A program made the position numbers and the translations under genes. The notes beneath the pieces are model-generated. The model saw nothing but the letters and a program-made list of their open reading frames with translations. It was not told the DNA's origin and did no database searches. From Mactra quadrangularis (Eukaryota; Mollusca; Bivalvia; Venerida; Mactridae), in NCBI GenBank assembly GCA_025267735.1, contig CM046297.1, positions 10,476,515-10,540,514 of the forward strand: DNA of 64,000 nucleotides, in the 5' to 3' direction. Every line of letters begins with the position of its first letter. Positions within the stretch are counted from its first letter, which is position 1. Shown here piece by piece: positions 1 to 12,800 of this stretch.

Positions 1-747
1 TTTATTCAATTTCTTTTTTTTTAGTTGATTGATATTTTAACACTCAATTTAAAAGCATACTCTTGATAACTAAAATTAATTACCCACGCGCATCAGAGAA
101 ATGCGGGTCTGACATAAAGTTGTTAACTACTTGATTATATCTGTTCCTACTCAATTTTGCTTAGTGCTCTTCTTGGTGTGTCGTTAGCAAGACGCGGCAT
201 TGATAGATTGCTAAACATCAAAGAAAAGCTGAAGTTGCGCGAGTTGTATGACGAGCAATGACGACACAACACGCATACACACACCCAGGTTTAAATATTT
301 AATATAAACTTGTTGACTGGCTACAAATTGTCAAAAAATAAACGCTCGATAAGTTTGCTTCATCGAGACATAGTCTGTGTAAAATGAGAAACCAAAAGTA
401 AATTTTCGGAAAATACGCGAATTGTTTTTATAACTCGTCTAGAGGGAACAGCGTCTGTGTGAAGTACATTTGTGATATAAATAGTGAAACCCTATATAAG
501 AGTGTAATAAAGCAATTATTCCAAACTACACGTTCTGAACAGGCAAAAAGTGCTATTAAATACCTCAAACTTACCTCCCTTCGTAATTTTTTTTTATTTT
601 GACTTTTCGTTATCTCAACTATTTTTCAACAGTCCCAACGAAATTGAGATAACGGAAAATTACTGTACTAGCTTTAAGAAGAGGTAGTATGGTGATTTAG
701 ATGCATTTAATGGTGTCTTGTCTTTATATTGCATATATGTATTACAG
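1..747. other. Upstream intron sequence, no exon recognised
   Basis: AT-rich sequence 5' of the first recognisable exon, which itself begins inside a codon (incoming phase 2), so an upstream exon must exist outside or unrecognised here. No convincing exon was found. The only structure is the hairpin repeat at 608-654. Confidence 0.6.
608..654. repeat. Short inverted repeat (MITE-like fragment)
   Basis: CGTTATCTCAA at 608-618 is the exact reverse complement of TTGAGATAACG at 644-654, with a 25-nt loop. The sequence around it (CCGTTATCTCAATTTCGTTGGGACT in reverse sense, two blocks) looks like a dispersed mollusc repeat, but its borders are not visible. Confidence 0.45.
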
Positions 748-870
748 ACGTGAAAAGATTCAAAGGCTGTGCAAAGTTATGGGTATAGATAAGCCTCATG
801 ACCCAGATGATTCTTATGAATTAACAACTGATAACGTGAAAAAGATACTTGCTATATATATGAGATTTAG
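748..870 (+). CDS. RNF213: RNF213-like exon 1 in window: approach to AAA3
   Basis: Acceptor TATTACAG, donor AG|GTTAGT. Incoming phase 2, outgoing phase 2. Encodes REKIQRLCKVMGI...DSYELTTDNVKKILAIYMRFR. The stretch SYELT.DN..KILAI.MRFR is a signature just before the AAA3 P-loop in RNF213. Confidence 0.93.
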
Positions 871-3800
871 GTTAGTAATCTTAAACTTAAACATTTTCAT
901 TTGATTAAACGCGTATTTCTATATTACATATTCAATGGCGTTGTACAAAACGATAGATTATAAAAGAAAATAAGTAAAAACCCTCCACCATAAATACATA
1001 ATGTATATACAATGACACAACAAAGTACGAAATATTCAGTATAATGTTCAGTCACTTTAAATGAAGTTTAACTCAAAACATTAGCTCAGTGATGGAACAC
1101 GTTCGATACTCATTCATTTGAATTAGATAAATTAATCTTGATATACGTCAACTTTAATATTGACTGTTCAAAAACACAAAACTTGTATAAAAATAATGTA
1201 AAATTGTGTGATGACAAATTGTACTGCAAATTAGTGTACAACTAGAAACGATAGCTATTGAATATAACGCATACCCAGCAATTAACAGTGTTGTAGTGCG
1301 TGTCATGATTCTAAGTTTAAGCATCTCGGCAAGCTAAGTTAGTAGCATGCAAGTCTTCTGATCGAGGTATCAAGGGTTTGATTCCCGGGCGGGGCATACT
1401 TTCGTGATGCTTGGTCATGAAACTATTTCTACGCATATTCTCCCTTCTACCAATGTAGGGCAGTTGTCAATCACTGACGAAAGTGTGCGCTTAGTAGTTG
1501 GTTAACAGCTTAATCCAGAGATTTAGCCTTTTCAGGAGGAGTGAGTAGGTTTACTTACTGTCGTTATATGACCAATACAATGTGTTTTTACGGCGTTAAA
1601 CCCAACAACAACAACCAAACAAGATTCTAAGTACATGCAGAACACACCAAGCTTCTGTTTCTTAAGCATATTTTGTAATCAGACTCTCAAGACTACGTAT
1701 AATTGTATTGATTAATAAAAGACATTTGTAAAACTTGAACGATGTTTATGTAACACAAATTGTACAAACATATAGGCTGATAGTTCACTTATAAAGTGCA
1801 AGTAGCCTTTTTGTAATCTGTACGTTGTTGTTTTAATATTTTACGATACTAGAACATGTTACGGTGTCGGAGGATCTTCGTTGTTAGAATAATGGTTTTT
1901 GAACGGGAATCTAAAACCGAATGAATCTAAGGATTATTTTTTCTTAGATTATATTGATATTAAACAATTAATTTGTCTTAAAATGTCTTCCAAATATTTT
2001 CCTAAACACATTTACCGAAACTGACAGGTAGTTTAGAACTTCAGGAAATAGCTACATACATATATGTGTGGAAGTGGCTTACATTTGTTTTTAGCCCACC
2101 TGCCACAAAGTGACATAGTGTGCTTTTGTGGTCGCCTTTTGTCCGTCGTCCGTCCGTCCGTCCACATTTGTTTGTGAACACTCTAGTGGTCGCAGTTTTT
2201 GCTCAATTAACATCAGACTTAGTCAGGATGTTTGTCTAATTAATTCATCGATGAGAACATGGGAAACTTGGCGTCAAAAACTAGGTCACATAGCCCAATT
2301 ATAGAAACACCTTGTGAACACTCTAGTGATCACATTCTGATTCACATTCTGATTCTGACTCAATTGTCATCAACATTGGTCAGGTTGTTTGTCTAGATAA
2401 TTGCTTGAAAGATTTTGAACATTGGCCACCTGGGGTCAAAAACTAGGTCACACAGCCCAAATATGGAAAAACCTTGTGAACACTCTAGTGGTTGCAGTTT
2501 GGCTCAATTGTCATCAAATTTGGTCAGGATGTTTGTCTAGGTAATTGCTCGGATGAGACCACTTGCTTCATGATCGCCAACTCTTACAATTTCCTTCGCA
2601 AACAAACTAAACTAAACTCAAGTCAGCAAATTTGGGCCAACATGGCCATCTTCCTGAAAATTAGTCAGAAAAGTTGATTCGATGATGTTTAGTTCAAGTT
2701 CACATAAAGGTCGATTGGAGTCAAAAACTCGATCACTGGGTTTAAGTAATGAAAAACCCTGTTTAATCTACTTCTCTGAAACTTCAAGACCTTGATAAAT
2801 CATATTTCGTATGTGGCATTGTCTAATGGTTTTCTTTGCAAAATGTGGTCTTAAGGAAAATTGAACTGTTCCACAGCTCATTTGATTTTACATGGCTTAT
2901 TTAGAAAAATCTTAAAACAATTTGTCTGCTATTTCAAGACCTACAATTTAGGTATTTGCTATGTAGATTTGTCCATTGGACCTCTAATGAGATTGTTTAA
3001 ATCCTTGTCAAACTTGGTCAGGTGATCAATTTAGGGCCATCATGGCCCTCTTGTTTGTTAGACATATTATCAATTGTACTTACTTAGTTAATGACTATAA
3101 CTTGTCAATGTTGATTAAATAATAAATGACAAGTAAATGACTGGATGAACTAAAACTTTCAATTGATGGTGTATATAGCATCAAAGGTAGCGTACATCGA
3201 CTTGGATACAGAGTGAAGTATGATGCTTACGTTATAGATTTTTTCGTTTAAAGACGATTTATGTAAATGCACATGCTGCTTATCAGGTTATCGCAATATA
3301 ATATTACTTTAGACAATGACTGTTTTAAATACTGTTATGTTATTGTCACTCTAAGATGACAAAATTGTCTCTTTTATTTCTATTTTGAGCTAAAATGGTT
3401 TTGATTTTAGATGTGACATACCAGTGATAATTATGGGAGAAACAGGATGTGGTAAAACACGTCTGATAAAATTTATGTGTGCTTTACAAGTTCCACATGG
3501 TATGAATAATGTGACAAATATGATATTGATGAAGGTAATAATATGGATATGATGTTATATTATTTTGAGAGTTTGTATTTGTTACACAATGCTATAGTTT
3601 TTACAACTAAGTCATTGTTTTTCCCCAGTTTAAATAACTTTTCTATTAGCCAATTGGCATCATATACCACCATACCGTCTGTCTGTTGTGAAACATTATA
3701 AGATTCGTACTTACTGATTATAAAAAGCAAAATTTCATATACATTGAGGTATACTAAAACCAAACATTGTTACTTACACTTTTGTAGTATGATTTCGATT

Positions 3801-6800
3801 ATCGTGGTTGTTATTATGTCTGCCAGATTGCAAAGGAAAATGAAGATTATTATAAACATTTTAACTAAAACAAAATGGAGACATAAAATTTTAAGTATAC
3901 TCTCTTTTATATGATAGGTACATGGAGGTACAACACATGATGATATTGTACGTAAAGTAAGAGAAGCTGAAGAAATAGCTATAAATAATAGAAAAGAGTT
4001 AGGTGAACACCTGTACACTGTATTGTTCTTTGATGAAGCAAATACAACAGAAGCTATAGGTCTTATCAAAGAAATTATGTGTGATAAAAGTATGAGAGGA
4101 GAAAGACTTAAAATTTGTGAAAACCTAAAGATTGTGGCTGCATGTAACCCATACAGAAAGTATGTACATTGATTGTAGATCATTTAATAAGCGTTTGCTT
4201 GTTTTAATGTAGTATTGTTTATAAATTCAGTTGTTTTTTTAATTTAATCATAGAAATAGTTTATATTAATGTTTTTGCAATCACTTTCTTATGAACAAAT
4301 GGTCAAAGTATGACATAAATGCCGATATTTAGAGATCAAAAACAGTTTTCCACGGTAATTCAAAGGAAACACCGTACCTTGTTACGTAGTCGACACGTTT
4401 CTTAGGAAAATGGTTACTAAAACTGAAACGGAAGACCAAAACATTTATACGGAACAAAGTACAGTATCAGTTTGTACGTCGTAATCTAAACCAGATGCAA
4501 CATTTGTATCACGAAGGTACAGTTAGGATTGACCCTTGTACTCGGATGGAATATAGTAAATGGGTACTACCAGTTACTAGAACATTTGTCATTTGTTAAA
4601 AATGTAACATGTGGTTAGACACAAAGTGCTAAGGGCTAATTAAATAAAACATTCATCCACATAATGTTTATTTATATTTTAAAACGTGCCTTACTCCTTA
4701 TTAAAACAATAAAAAAGAGAAAATGGAACCAAATTATTAAATATTCTATTTATTTTGATAGAAGTTATATCAAAGTTGCTAACTATTTATGTATGTGCTG
4801 CAGATCAGAATATCATATTGATCTTAAACTAGTGTAAGATCTAAAAACATGACGTTCTTTTATTGGAACATAAATGTGTTGACCTTGTTACAAGAATGAA
4901 GCTAAGCTAAGTAAATCAAAATATGTTTTAGCTGTGTAAACCTCAATGTACAAGCTGTTGTATCTTTAATTTGACGCAAGTTATGTTGGTCACCTAGTTC
5001 TTTTTTACGTAAACTATTATGTACATAGTGTCGTTTTCATGGGTTTGGCTGCCATAAGCTACAATAATTTACTAATTTGAAGACATATTATTATTGTAAT
5101 ATTCAGACATTCAGATGAATTGATAAAGAAGTTAGAGCGTGCAGGTCTAGGATATCATGTAGACGCTGAAGAAACAACAGATAAATTAGGTCGTGTACCA
5201 ATGAGACGTCTTGTCTACCGTGTACAACCATTACCACAGAGTTTATTACCATTGGTCTGGGATTTTGGGCAACTTAACACTAAAGTTGAAAATCTGTATA
5301 TTAGACAAATGGTTCGAAGATATGTAAGTTTTCATTTATGATGCAGTTTGTTCAAGATTTTGAGTAAAGTTTATATACATGTTTATGATATTGTCACTTA
5401 CGGTAACAAATGTGTAAACGTATTAACGCCGTTTTGACATAAACATACCTTTAATAATGTTTAAAATGATGAATGCCAATTTGTGTGCTTATTTTTACTA
5501 CCCTTTATGAAGATCTTTTACACAATTTCTTTCTGAAAATGTTTATGTGTTAGTTGTTGTGATCTGTTTTGTCTGTCCACTCGTTTATAATCGATGTTCT
5601 TTTAAAAAAATATTCTTGTTTAAATTAGAAAGTTTCAGTTGTACTATATTTGGCATGTTGCATCTTGAGAAAGGTTTTACCAGATTGTAGAAATCAAGGC
5701 TCTGTTTCAAAATGTTTTGGTATATCAAGTTTATCTCAGAGTCAATATTATTGTCTGAAAGAAAATCTTCTAGAACCATCATGTCAGTAATAGTCACAGG
5801 AATGGCCTATATTACAAAGGGGTAAACACTTCAGTGAAACATTTCTCTCACAACGAAACACAAATATTTACCTTCAAAAATAATATATAGTTTTTAAGAC
5901 ATGTAGTGTTAGTTGATGGTCATCAATTGGTAATAGATTTGACTTTATTGAATTCCTTAAGACGTAGACAACTTAACAAAGGAACAAGAGACATTGTTCA
6001 TACTTATGAAATATAAATAGTTTTAGATAGAACCCACTCACGACAAATTATTGACACACTATTCTTTAAACTATGTCAAGGGGGTTTCAAATCTTGACCA
6101 TCTCATCTACACAAATTTAGTGGATTGCTAGTAAATTATCTTCCATAACTTATTGTTATCTGAAGATAAAGACTGTGCACGCTTTAGTTTATCTGTTACA
6201 TTTATACTTCTTTCAGATTCGTGAAGATAAGTTACCAAATATACATGGACTGATTGAAGTCGTGAGTGCCATAATAACAGCTTCACAAGAATATATGAGA
6301 AATGAAAAGGTTTGAAATGATTTTATCTGCATATTTATTATGATTATCTCAATCCCACACCACAAATGTAGAACTATAGTATTACTAGTTTTATTAACCA
6401 ATCTTAAAACGGGTCGTATTGTATAACACATGTGTCTGTATGTTAATCTTTGAACTTATATTGTTAAAAATTAATTATCATTGAACAACAACAAACTAAT
6501 ATATTTTCTTTTAATAAAACGAAGAAAGAATATTTTTTTATCCACAATTTTAAACCAGAGACCGTATTACAGAAAAATCTTATCTTAATCTTTTTCCTAA
6601 ATACGTTTTTTCCTTCAATATAAGGAAGCTATAAACCTACCTTTCCTTTTTCCTAACCTTCTAATGAAGGGTTTATAATGCAAGAAACAACGTTTCTTGT
6701 ATATATTTTTCTAGTAATGTTGGATTTCTGCATTAATAATGATTATGTTGGTGTCTGGGCATTACAAGAAACGTCCTGAAAGTACTACAATATTGGTTTA

Positions 6801-9800
6801 AATATTCCATAATTTACAGTTTAATATACCCTTGTTGAAACTATAATTTCTGTTTTACATGATATAAAATGTAAAAAAAACTTTGCACACATTTCGTCAG
6901 TTGAAACTGCAATCATATAAGTAGTTTTGCATTTTGATTGTCTGGTGTGAAAAATTCATCATGATTGTTTGTTTGTTTGGGTTTTACGGCGCACCAACAC
7001 AAAAAGGACATATCGCGCCGAAAATTCTTCATGAAAACAAAACCTTATCACAGTAATGGAAAGTGAAAAGAACAATGTTATATACTTAGATTTATTTTTG
7101 TTTGCAAGTATAACCTGCAGCATAAAAACTACATGTACATTACATCATATATGATAATTTGAATGATAAAAAGTGTTTCTTGAACTGTATGCTTGCAACT
7201 GCCTCATAAGTTGTCATAATTCATTACTTTTTAGCATCACCTGAAGTAAACCAAAATGCGGTTTTAATGCTTGAAAAAAATGATGCCAATTACTTTTAAT
7301 ATAGGAAGCAAACATATATTACTAGGGCTATTTGTAAGCATTGCATTAGAGAATCAGAATACTAATCTGAATGATGCCTTTCAGATTTTTTATTTACATC
7401 ATTATTAAATACAGAATGACAAAAACAACAATATTTTAATGTTTTGAGTTTGAAACCCAAGAACAATGATAAAATAACCAAACTTTTAATACCTTATTGT
7501 AATACTGACTTAATTTTAAAGAAGAATGTACTCAAAAGTGAATATTACATCACATAATTTACAGTATTTTATTTGGTCCATCATACATGTTTTACCACAA
7601 ATTCAGTCCATATATCGTAAAACAGCTATCCAGTGATAAAAATGAATTACCTTATAGTACTACCTGTAAAAACAAAATTCACTGGTGCAAAATCGATAAG
7701 GGAACGAATTTCGTAACTCGAATTTTCGGGAAATCATTCGATGTCTCATATCGCATTTTGACTTTGGGACAAGGGCATCATTTTCGCTTTTTCCCTAAAA
7801 TCCTTTTCGCGACAGATGAAGCTGCATTTCGAGTGAAAAAAAGATTCAATTTTAGAAAAGAAAATGTCCACAGACGATGTATTATGACGATGATTCATTT
7901 GTAAATAATTTCTTTAAAAAATCGCATTTACGGCGAATATCTACAGAGAATCTAAAACTCATAAAGATAAAACACTTACCTTGAATAGGGACTGAATGAT
8001 TCAATTTTTTATCAATGATTAATACTTCATAAAACGTTTGTTGTCAACATGACTCGAGATGATGTAATATTTCATGAGTGATTACATAGATCATGTACCG
8101 GAAGGCAGTATCGGTCTGGTTTTTAGGTTCCCGCCAAGATAAGATAAATCATTTGATAAAAAGTGTTTTATAGTGCCATTATGTTTTAAAAACGTTGAAC
8201 GATAAGGATAAGAACGATCTAAGTCATGAAATTCCTTAAGAATGATCTGTAATAATACTTTTCTTATTTTTCGTTATCCTTTTCCTTGGCTAAGGTGAAA
8301 AATTTAAGGAAAAAGATAAATTATATCTTAAGATGTTTCTGTTATACGGGCCCAGATCAAAATAAACCAGAAATCTCATTCTAGACAAACGGCGTAGAAT
8401 TAGAAGAAATCTTGCAAGATAGATAGCCAAATGTGCAATTATTGCCATACACAGAATATCGGAATATGTTTTTAGAACAATTCAGAAAATGTTGATTAGT
8501 AACCACTTAAGGATGTCCGGTTTTCAAGTGATACGCCAGAAATACATGGTTCTGACATCGTTGTAATATTTCTTTTTTCAACAGTTTGATTGCGTGGTGG
8601 TAGTCTCTATTAATTCCAGAATTTTTAACAAAAGAAAATATATTATATTCTTCAAATTACAAATTTGAGTAGTAATGAATATGGCGTGTTAACAAAATCC
8701 GATCTCTATGAAATGGAATAAGGCGTCTCGAGACCCTCGCAAATATCCGAGTTCCGATCAACTTTTGTTAGAAGTACGATGTCAATGCTACTCTGACAAG
8801 TTTTATTAATTTTCTTAAACCATTTTTTACTCACTTAATTTGATTTTAATTTGCTCTCGGCCATCGCTAGATACGCTTGTTTGCATATTTTATGTCAAGG
8901 AATATTGACATATGGATAATTACTTGTGCTTAACACGATATGATTCTTTTGGATCCAGTTGCTAGAATGAGGAAATAAAAAAAAACAAACAATGATATGC
9001 ATTTAATTGTAGTTTTATGAATTTTATGGCCCACCCGAATCCGCAAAGGCATGTTATAGAATGTTTGCGTTATTTGAAAAATATCTTTCACACGTTCAAT
9101 AATTTTATCAATAAAATATTCAATGGTTAAAAAATAACTATACAGTTTTTTACTTATTACGTTTACGGATTAAGGAGGCACCGACGATCATTTTCAATTT
9201 TAAATTTTGACCAACACGGAGAAATGCTCCTTGAAGATGATGCGGCTTTTTTTTCAACCAATAGGAGGAGGGATATCTGATACTTCGCCTAATGTGTTTG
9301 TTTAATAGAATATAGGGTTCTTAATAGACAGGAGAAACACATAGTCAGCTCAGACACCTAAAAAATCTCAAGAAAAACTAAAACGTATATTGATGTCATA
9401 AAACCACAAGGCCAGGCCTTATATATTTTTCGTCTTACAAAATCCCAACCCGAAATCTTGCAAAAAATCTTGATCATTGATTTTTAAAACCCATTATATT
9501 AATTTTGGCACCAAAAAGGAAACAAATGCGAACCAATCCAAGTTTATTCATTGGAGTGAACGACGTGTCTACACAATTTAGGTCATTTTACGGCGTCCAG
9601 TGCACCTAACCTAGCTTTCCAGAGGTGCGTTCAACAATGCGAGCGCTCGGGGCGACATCGAGCGCCCGCGTTCTTAGCGCGGGCGATCGCGCGTTCGCTC
9701 GCGTGCGCTCGCGATACAGCTCGAGAGGTGTTTCGCTTATAAATTGTTAAATAAATTCCGGTAAATACCGTTTCGTTTTGGTACCGGTACTCAAATCGGT

Positions 9801-12800
9801 ACATTGAAAAAAATATAGCAGATTTAAAATAACCTAATACAAAATATCCAATGCTTTAATCTCAAGCATTCTGTGTATTTATCGTATTTCAAAGGGATTT
9901 ACATCGATCTAAACTTCGGTTTAGTATATCATATAAGCTAGGGTGTCAGATGCTGAATATTATACATGTGCCGCATAAATGAAATTTGTTTTCATTTTAT
10001 CACGACCATATCTAAATATAAAAAAATATATCAAAGAATTTTTCTGAAAAGTGGACGCAAACTTGTGTGTTACTTGTTCCACATAAACTACCCACGCAAT
10101 GCATGTGATACACTAAATGTACCCTTTATTTGGTACAGTAAATTGATTCACTATGATTTATGTATGGTAAAAAATATGAAAGATCTTGTGTATCAGCAGA
10201 AATAATTTTGATTCACCCACCCGCTTTTTTAATAATGTGCTGTTTGACTTCGTCTTGGATTTTTATAGCGAGCGCTCGCCATTCTGTACACCAACGGCCT
10301 GACTGACCGATATCTTCACCTTCTTCTATTTATAGAATGAGCGCTCGCAGTCGTTCAGTAACAAAACAATTCGCGAGGCGGGCGCTCGAGCGAGCGCCCG
10401 CATTGTTGAACACACCTCAGGACAATTGTCTATAACCGGTACTCACCTACCCTTCCACAAGGCCGGAAACTTCTCCATATTATCTAATCAATAGAGGAAA
10501 AGCGACATGTCATAATTTCACGGAAGGGTTTTTAATCCCCGGATGGGATTCGAACCCGCACCCCATCGGGATTGAGATTAAAAATCCCGGCGCGCAACCA
10601 ATTGCGCTAAACCTATCCCAGTACGATTTAGCTTAACGTATCAATTATCGCACAGTTTGAGAAAATGTCCGTGAAATTCTAAGATAAAAATTAATTTTAC
10701 TAAGAGCCTGTACAGAATGACCTTAGCAGTAGATTGTTCTTGACATCTTTTATATTTTTCTTTTTTATTTCGACCTACCGTACTTTTTTCAAGAAAATTC
10801 TCGTATGACTAAAAATATAAAAAATGTGGCCCTACTTTTTACAGACAATGTTGTCATGAAGTAATAACCATTTATTGTCATTTAAGAAATCAATGAAGCC
10901 GTTTGAATTTAAATCTTTGTGCTATGTTACCTTTTTCTTGTTTTTAAGATAAAACCCCGGGTCGATAGCGAAGTTGGTAGCGCGCCGGGATTTGGATACT
11001 CGTGCCCGAGGGGGTGCGGGTTCGAGTCCCACCCGGGGAGGTTATACCCTTCCATGAAAATTTGACAAAAATGTCGATTTTCCTCCATTGATTAGATAAT
11101 ATGGAGAAGTTTCCGGCCTTGTGGAAGGGTAGGTGAGTACTGGTTATAGACAATGGTCCAGGAAAGCTAGATTAGGTGCGCTGGACGTCGTGAAATGACC
11201 TAAATTGTGTTGATACGGAGTTAACTCCAATAAATATAAAATAAATAAATTTTGAGATAATACTTATTTTTAGGATAAGGATATAAAAACAATACATAGG
11301 CCTACTGTCGACTTAGTATAAACTACTATTTTTATATACACAGGATGAATGCAGTTTTGTGTCATTACGAGATGTAGACCGTGTATTAACTGTTATGAGT
11401 TGGTTTTATCAACAAAATATCAAGAATGATACACTATATAGACTAATAGATATGAAATATAACAATTTATATGATCATAATGTTACGTCAAATAATGAAG
11501 CGGAATCTGTAATGTCAAAGAATGAAGATGAGTGTGGTGTTGTGTCAAAGAATGAAGATGAGTATGGTGTTATGTCAAAGGATACAGATGTGAACACTGT
11601 TATGTCAAAGGATGAAGATGCGTACAATGTTATGCAAGAGAAAGAATATGATTATAATGTCACATCAATTGAAGAAACGGAATCTGTAATGTCAAAGAAT
11701 GAAGATGAGTATGGTGTTGTGTCAAATGATGACGAAGAGTATGTTTTCAAACAGGTTGAATATGTTTATGATTCTATGTTAAAGGGCAATGGGGAGATTG
11801 AAGATGATAACAGTCTGGAGGTAAGACGCTTTAATTGAATAATAGTTTGGCACACATACTTTGAATTCGCCGAAACTTGCATAGATCACATTTTGAGATT
11901 CCATACAAGATAAGATTACAGTAATGAATGTGGGACATAACCAAAGATATGACTAGTGTTCCTGTTGCATCTTTATCCAAATAGTGTTTATACTTTTTAC
12001 GTAGAAAATTGAGGATGGCAGTTCTATTATTTGTTTTGATGTGATCTTTAAGGTGGGTCGGTACCTTACTTGGAGATAAAAACGAAAAAAAGATTGTGTT
12101 CACCGATTTTGATAAAATTTGACAGGCATATACCTTCATGCTTCTTGTTTGTTTATCTGGTAACCTTAGCGACATTTTGTTATAATTATCATTGGCCTCG
12201 GACATTCAATACTTTAAATATGTGGGTTTAATGTACTTGCATGCCTGTATATAGCGCGAACTATTGTGACGTCCATGACGTCGTGAAAAGAACGACAACT
12301 TTACTAAGGTTACCCGATAAACAAGCAAGAAGCATGAAGGTATATGCCTGCCAACTTATATCATAATCGGTGAAGAAAATATTTTTTTCGATTTCTTCTC
12401 CGAGTAAGGTACCGACCCACCTTAAAACTCAAGTTTCAATCAAGAAAAGCACCTAATCAGCGAATTGTCTTCACAGGTTTTATAGTTTCACCAAAAATTT
12501 TGATTTGCTGAGTTAAAGGCAATTCAAAGTATTCAAAGGCAATAAACTAATGAATACAAATCTCAGTTCGTGTTTAAACAAATAAACTAGAAGCTATGAC
12601 TATTACTATGACTATATTTCTATTCTATTCATTTTAGCTTAATATTCAATTTCCTGATTAAATTCTTTCAGGATCAAAACAAAATTGACACTATTACTAG
12701 ATCATTGATCATTGCTCTTGGTGTATGCTACCATGCATGTCTTAAAACTAGACATCAATACCGTCAACATATTCAATGTTTTTTTTGCGAACCCTGCAAT

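Larger units (their letters stand above)
6310..11343. other. Intron 5 (5.0 kb), transposon-rich
   Basis: Contains a short SINE-tail-like fragment (reverse sense, near 6966-7012: TTTGTTTGGGTTTTACGGCG), a palindromic repeat-like block near 8190-8352, two SINEs in opposite orientation, and a TIR element nested in the first of them. An unassigned open frame at 7587-7904 has no recognisable domain. Confidence 0.75.

Noticed and set aside
7587..7904. 105-codon open frame in intron 5
   Set aside because: No domain, no splice or start context, and base composition suggests a repeat of unknown type. Not called.
10956..11038. Second tRNA-like cloverleaf
   Set aside because: Continuous with the family-2 SINE body; same reasoning.
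10944..11153. Minus-strand frame rich in Thr/Pro/Gly
   Set aside because: Antisense of the SINE tRNA-like head and body.
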